A program made the position numbers and the translations under genes. From the NCBI GenBank assembly GCA_029979405.1, contig JAPOHM010000014.1:1-14429 (forward strand): a DNA stretch of 14,429 bases, given 5' to 3'. The notes under the pieces were generated by a model that ran no database searches, was not told the DNA's origin, and saw only the letters and a program-made list of their open reading frames with translations. Origin of the DNA: Methanobacteriota archaeon (GTDB taxonomy: Archaea; Thermoplasmatota; Poseidoniia; Poseidoniales; Poseidoniaceae). This document shows, one piece after another, positions 14,018 through 14,429 of the stretch (the first letter of the stretch is position 1; the number at the start of each line of letters is the position of its first letter).

Positions 14018-14342
14018 GTTTATTCCAGTGGTAACTAACTCAAATTACCTTCGCCAGATTGCCATTGGAAAATATTGAATGAAAAGGAAAAATTATTTTT
14101 CGTTGGAAAAAGATTTCGAAGAGAAATGAATTTAACGTGTTTAAACATGGAAACAAACGATACCTTAGACCCCTGCATTTCCATTGGAATCTTTAGAATA
14201 TAAAGAGTGACGATAGTAAAGATTGATGATAATAAGAGTGACGAAGTAAGCCCCATTGATGTTTAACGCGTGAAGTAAATAATATTCATTGTAAGAAAAT
14301 ATAATCCAACTACCATAAATTATCTCCATAGGAAATGTAGGG
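14018..14342. other. AT-rich intergenic region with spaced direct repeats
   Basis: About 325 bases separate the ferredoxin operon (minus) from the possible gene at the right edge (plus). The region holds two copies of AAGAGTGACGA (14203-14213 and 14234-14244) whose starts are 31 bases apart, about three helical turns. CCATTGGAA occurs twice (near 14062 and 14181), and TTTAACG occurs twice. A TATA-like AAAATATAAT (14296-14305) lies about 40 bases before the GTG at 14343. I saw no tRNA or other RNA gene. A minus-strand frame at 14035-14256 looks like chance. Confidence 0.45.
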
Positions 14343-14429
14343 GTGGGGTATATTCATTTCTCAGAACTTACTGGAGTTGAATATGGTAATGTATTCTCCT
14401 GGCCGGACTTCAAATTATCCATCAAGTCC
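14343..14429 (+). CDS. Possible start of a protein gene, cut by the right edge
   Basis: From GTG 14343 the frame stays open for all 29 remaining codons and reads VGYIHFSELTGVEYGN and onward with balanced composition (VFSWPDFKLSIKS). AGGAA lies upstream and a TATA-like box is near 14300. A shorter frame on the other strand is also open across 14354-14429, so direction is not certain. The family was not recognised. Confidence 0.35.
   Translation, partial: MGYIHFSELTGVEYGNVFSWPDFKLSIKS

Noticed and set aside
14035..14256. 73-codon minus-strand frame in the right intergenic region
   Set aside because: It has low-complexity AT-driven composition and no Shine-Dalgarno, and the region looks regulatory.
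14354..14429. Open minus-strand frame at the right edge ending in TGA
   Set aside because: It is only 25 codons and overlaps the better-looking plus-strand frame; it cannot be decided without more sequence.

Overview
The window looks like chromosomal DNA of a marine, free-living archaeon, most plausibly a Thermoplasmatota lineage such as Marine Group II/III (Ca. Poseidoniales-like). The lineage is inferred from gene content only. The archaeal markers are the conserved run of ribosomal protein eL20 (LX), prefoldin alpha and FtsY, and a geranylgeranylglyceryl phosphate synthase for ether lipids. Other genes look eukaryote-like or bacterial: a type II glutamine synthetase, a Ura3-type OMP decarboxylase, a DUF1844 protein and a MamK-like actin. 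Genes are packed tightly, with start/stop overlaps and two convergent 3' overlaps (4521-4567 and 12368-12386). I saw no rRNA, tRNA, CRISPR array or insertion sequence.

Layout. (1) 1-2379, minus strand: the N-terminal part of glutamine synthetase II, cut by the window edge, then an AT-rich promoter region and a secreted S15/CocE-type peptidase lipoprotein. (2) 2437-4567, plus strand: a nucleotide-sugar epimerase/dihydroflavonol reductase-like SDR, OMP decarboxylase, and a small single-pass membrane protein coupled to it. (3) 7822 down to 4521, minus strand: eL20, prefoldin alpha, FtsY, DUF1844 protein, and a tail-anchored receiver-domain protein with a degenerate phosphorylation site. (4) 7907-12386, plus strand: a membrane-anchored subtilisin-like protease, a MamK-like actin, and a 421-residue coiled-coil protein. 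(5) 14017 down to 12368, minus strand: a 2[4Fe-4S] ferredoxin, a very short geranylgeranyl-reductase-like flavoprotein, and GGGP synthase, forming a compact membrane-lipid operon. (6) 14018-14429: an AT-rich intergenic region with a spaced 11-bp direct repeat, then the possible start of another gene at the right edge.

The most interesting element is the actin/coiled-coil pair. The actin aligns across its whole length with the magnetosome filament protein MamK, including MamK-specific stretches, but no magnetosome genes are visible. The gene directly downstream encodes a long coiled coil with a conserved-looking globular start and acidic tail, a plausible filament partner. The pair may be an undescribed archaeal cytoskeletal system. 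The function is inference.
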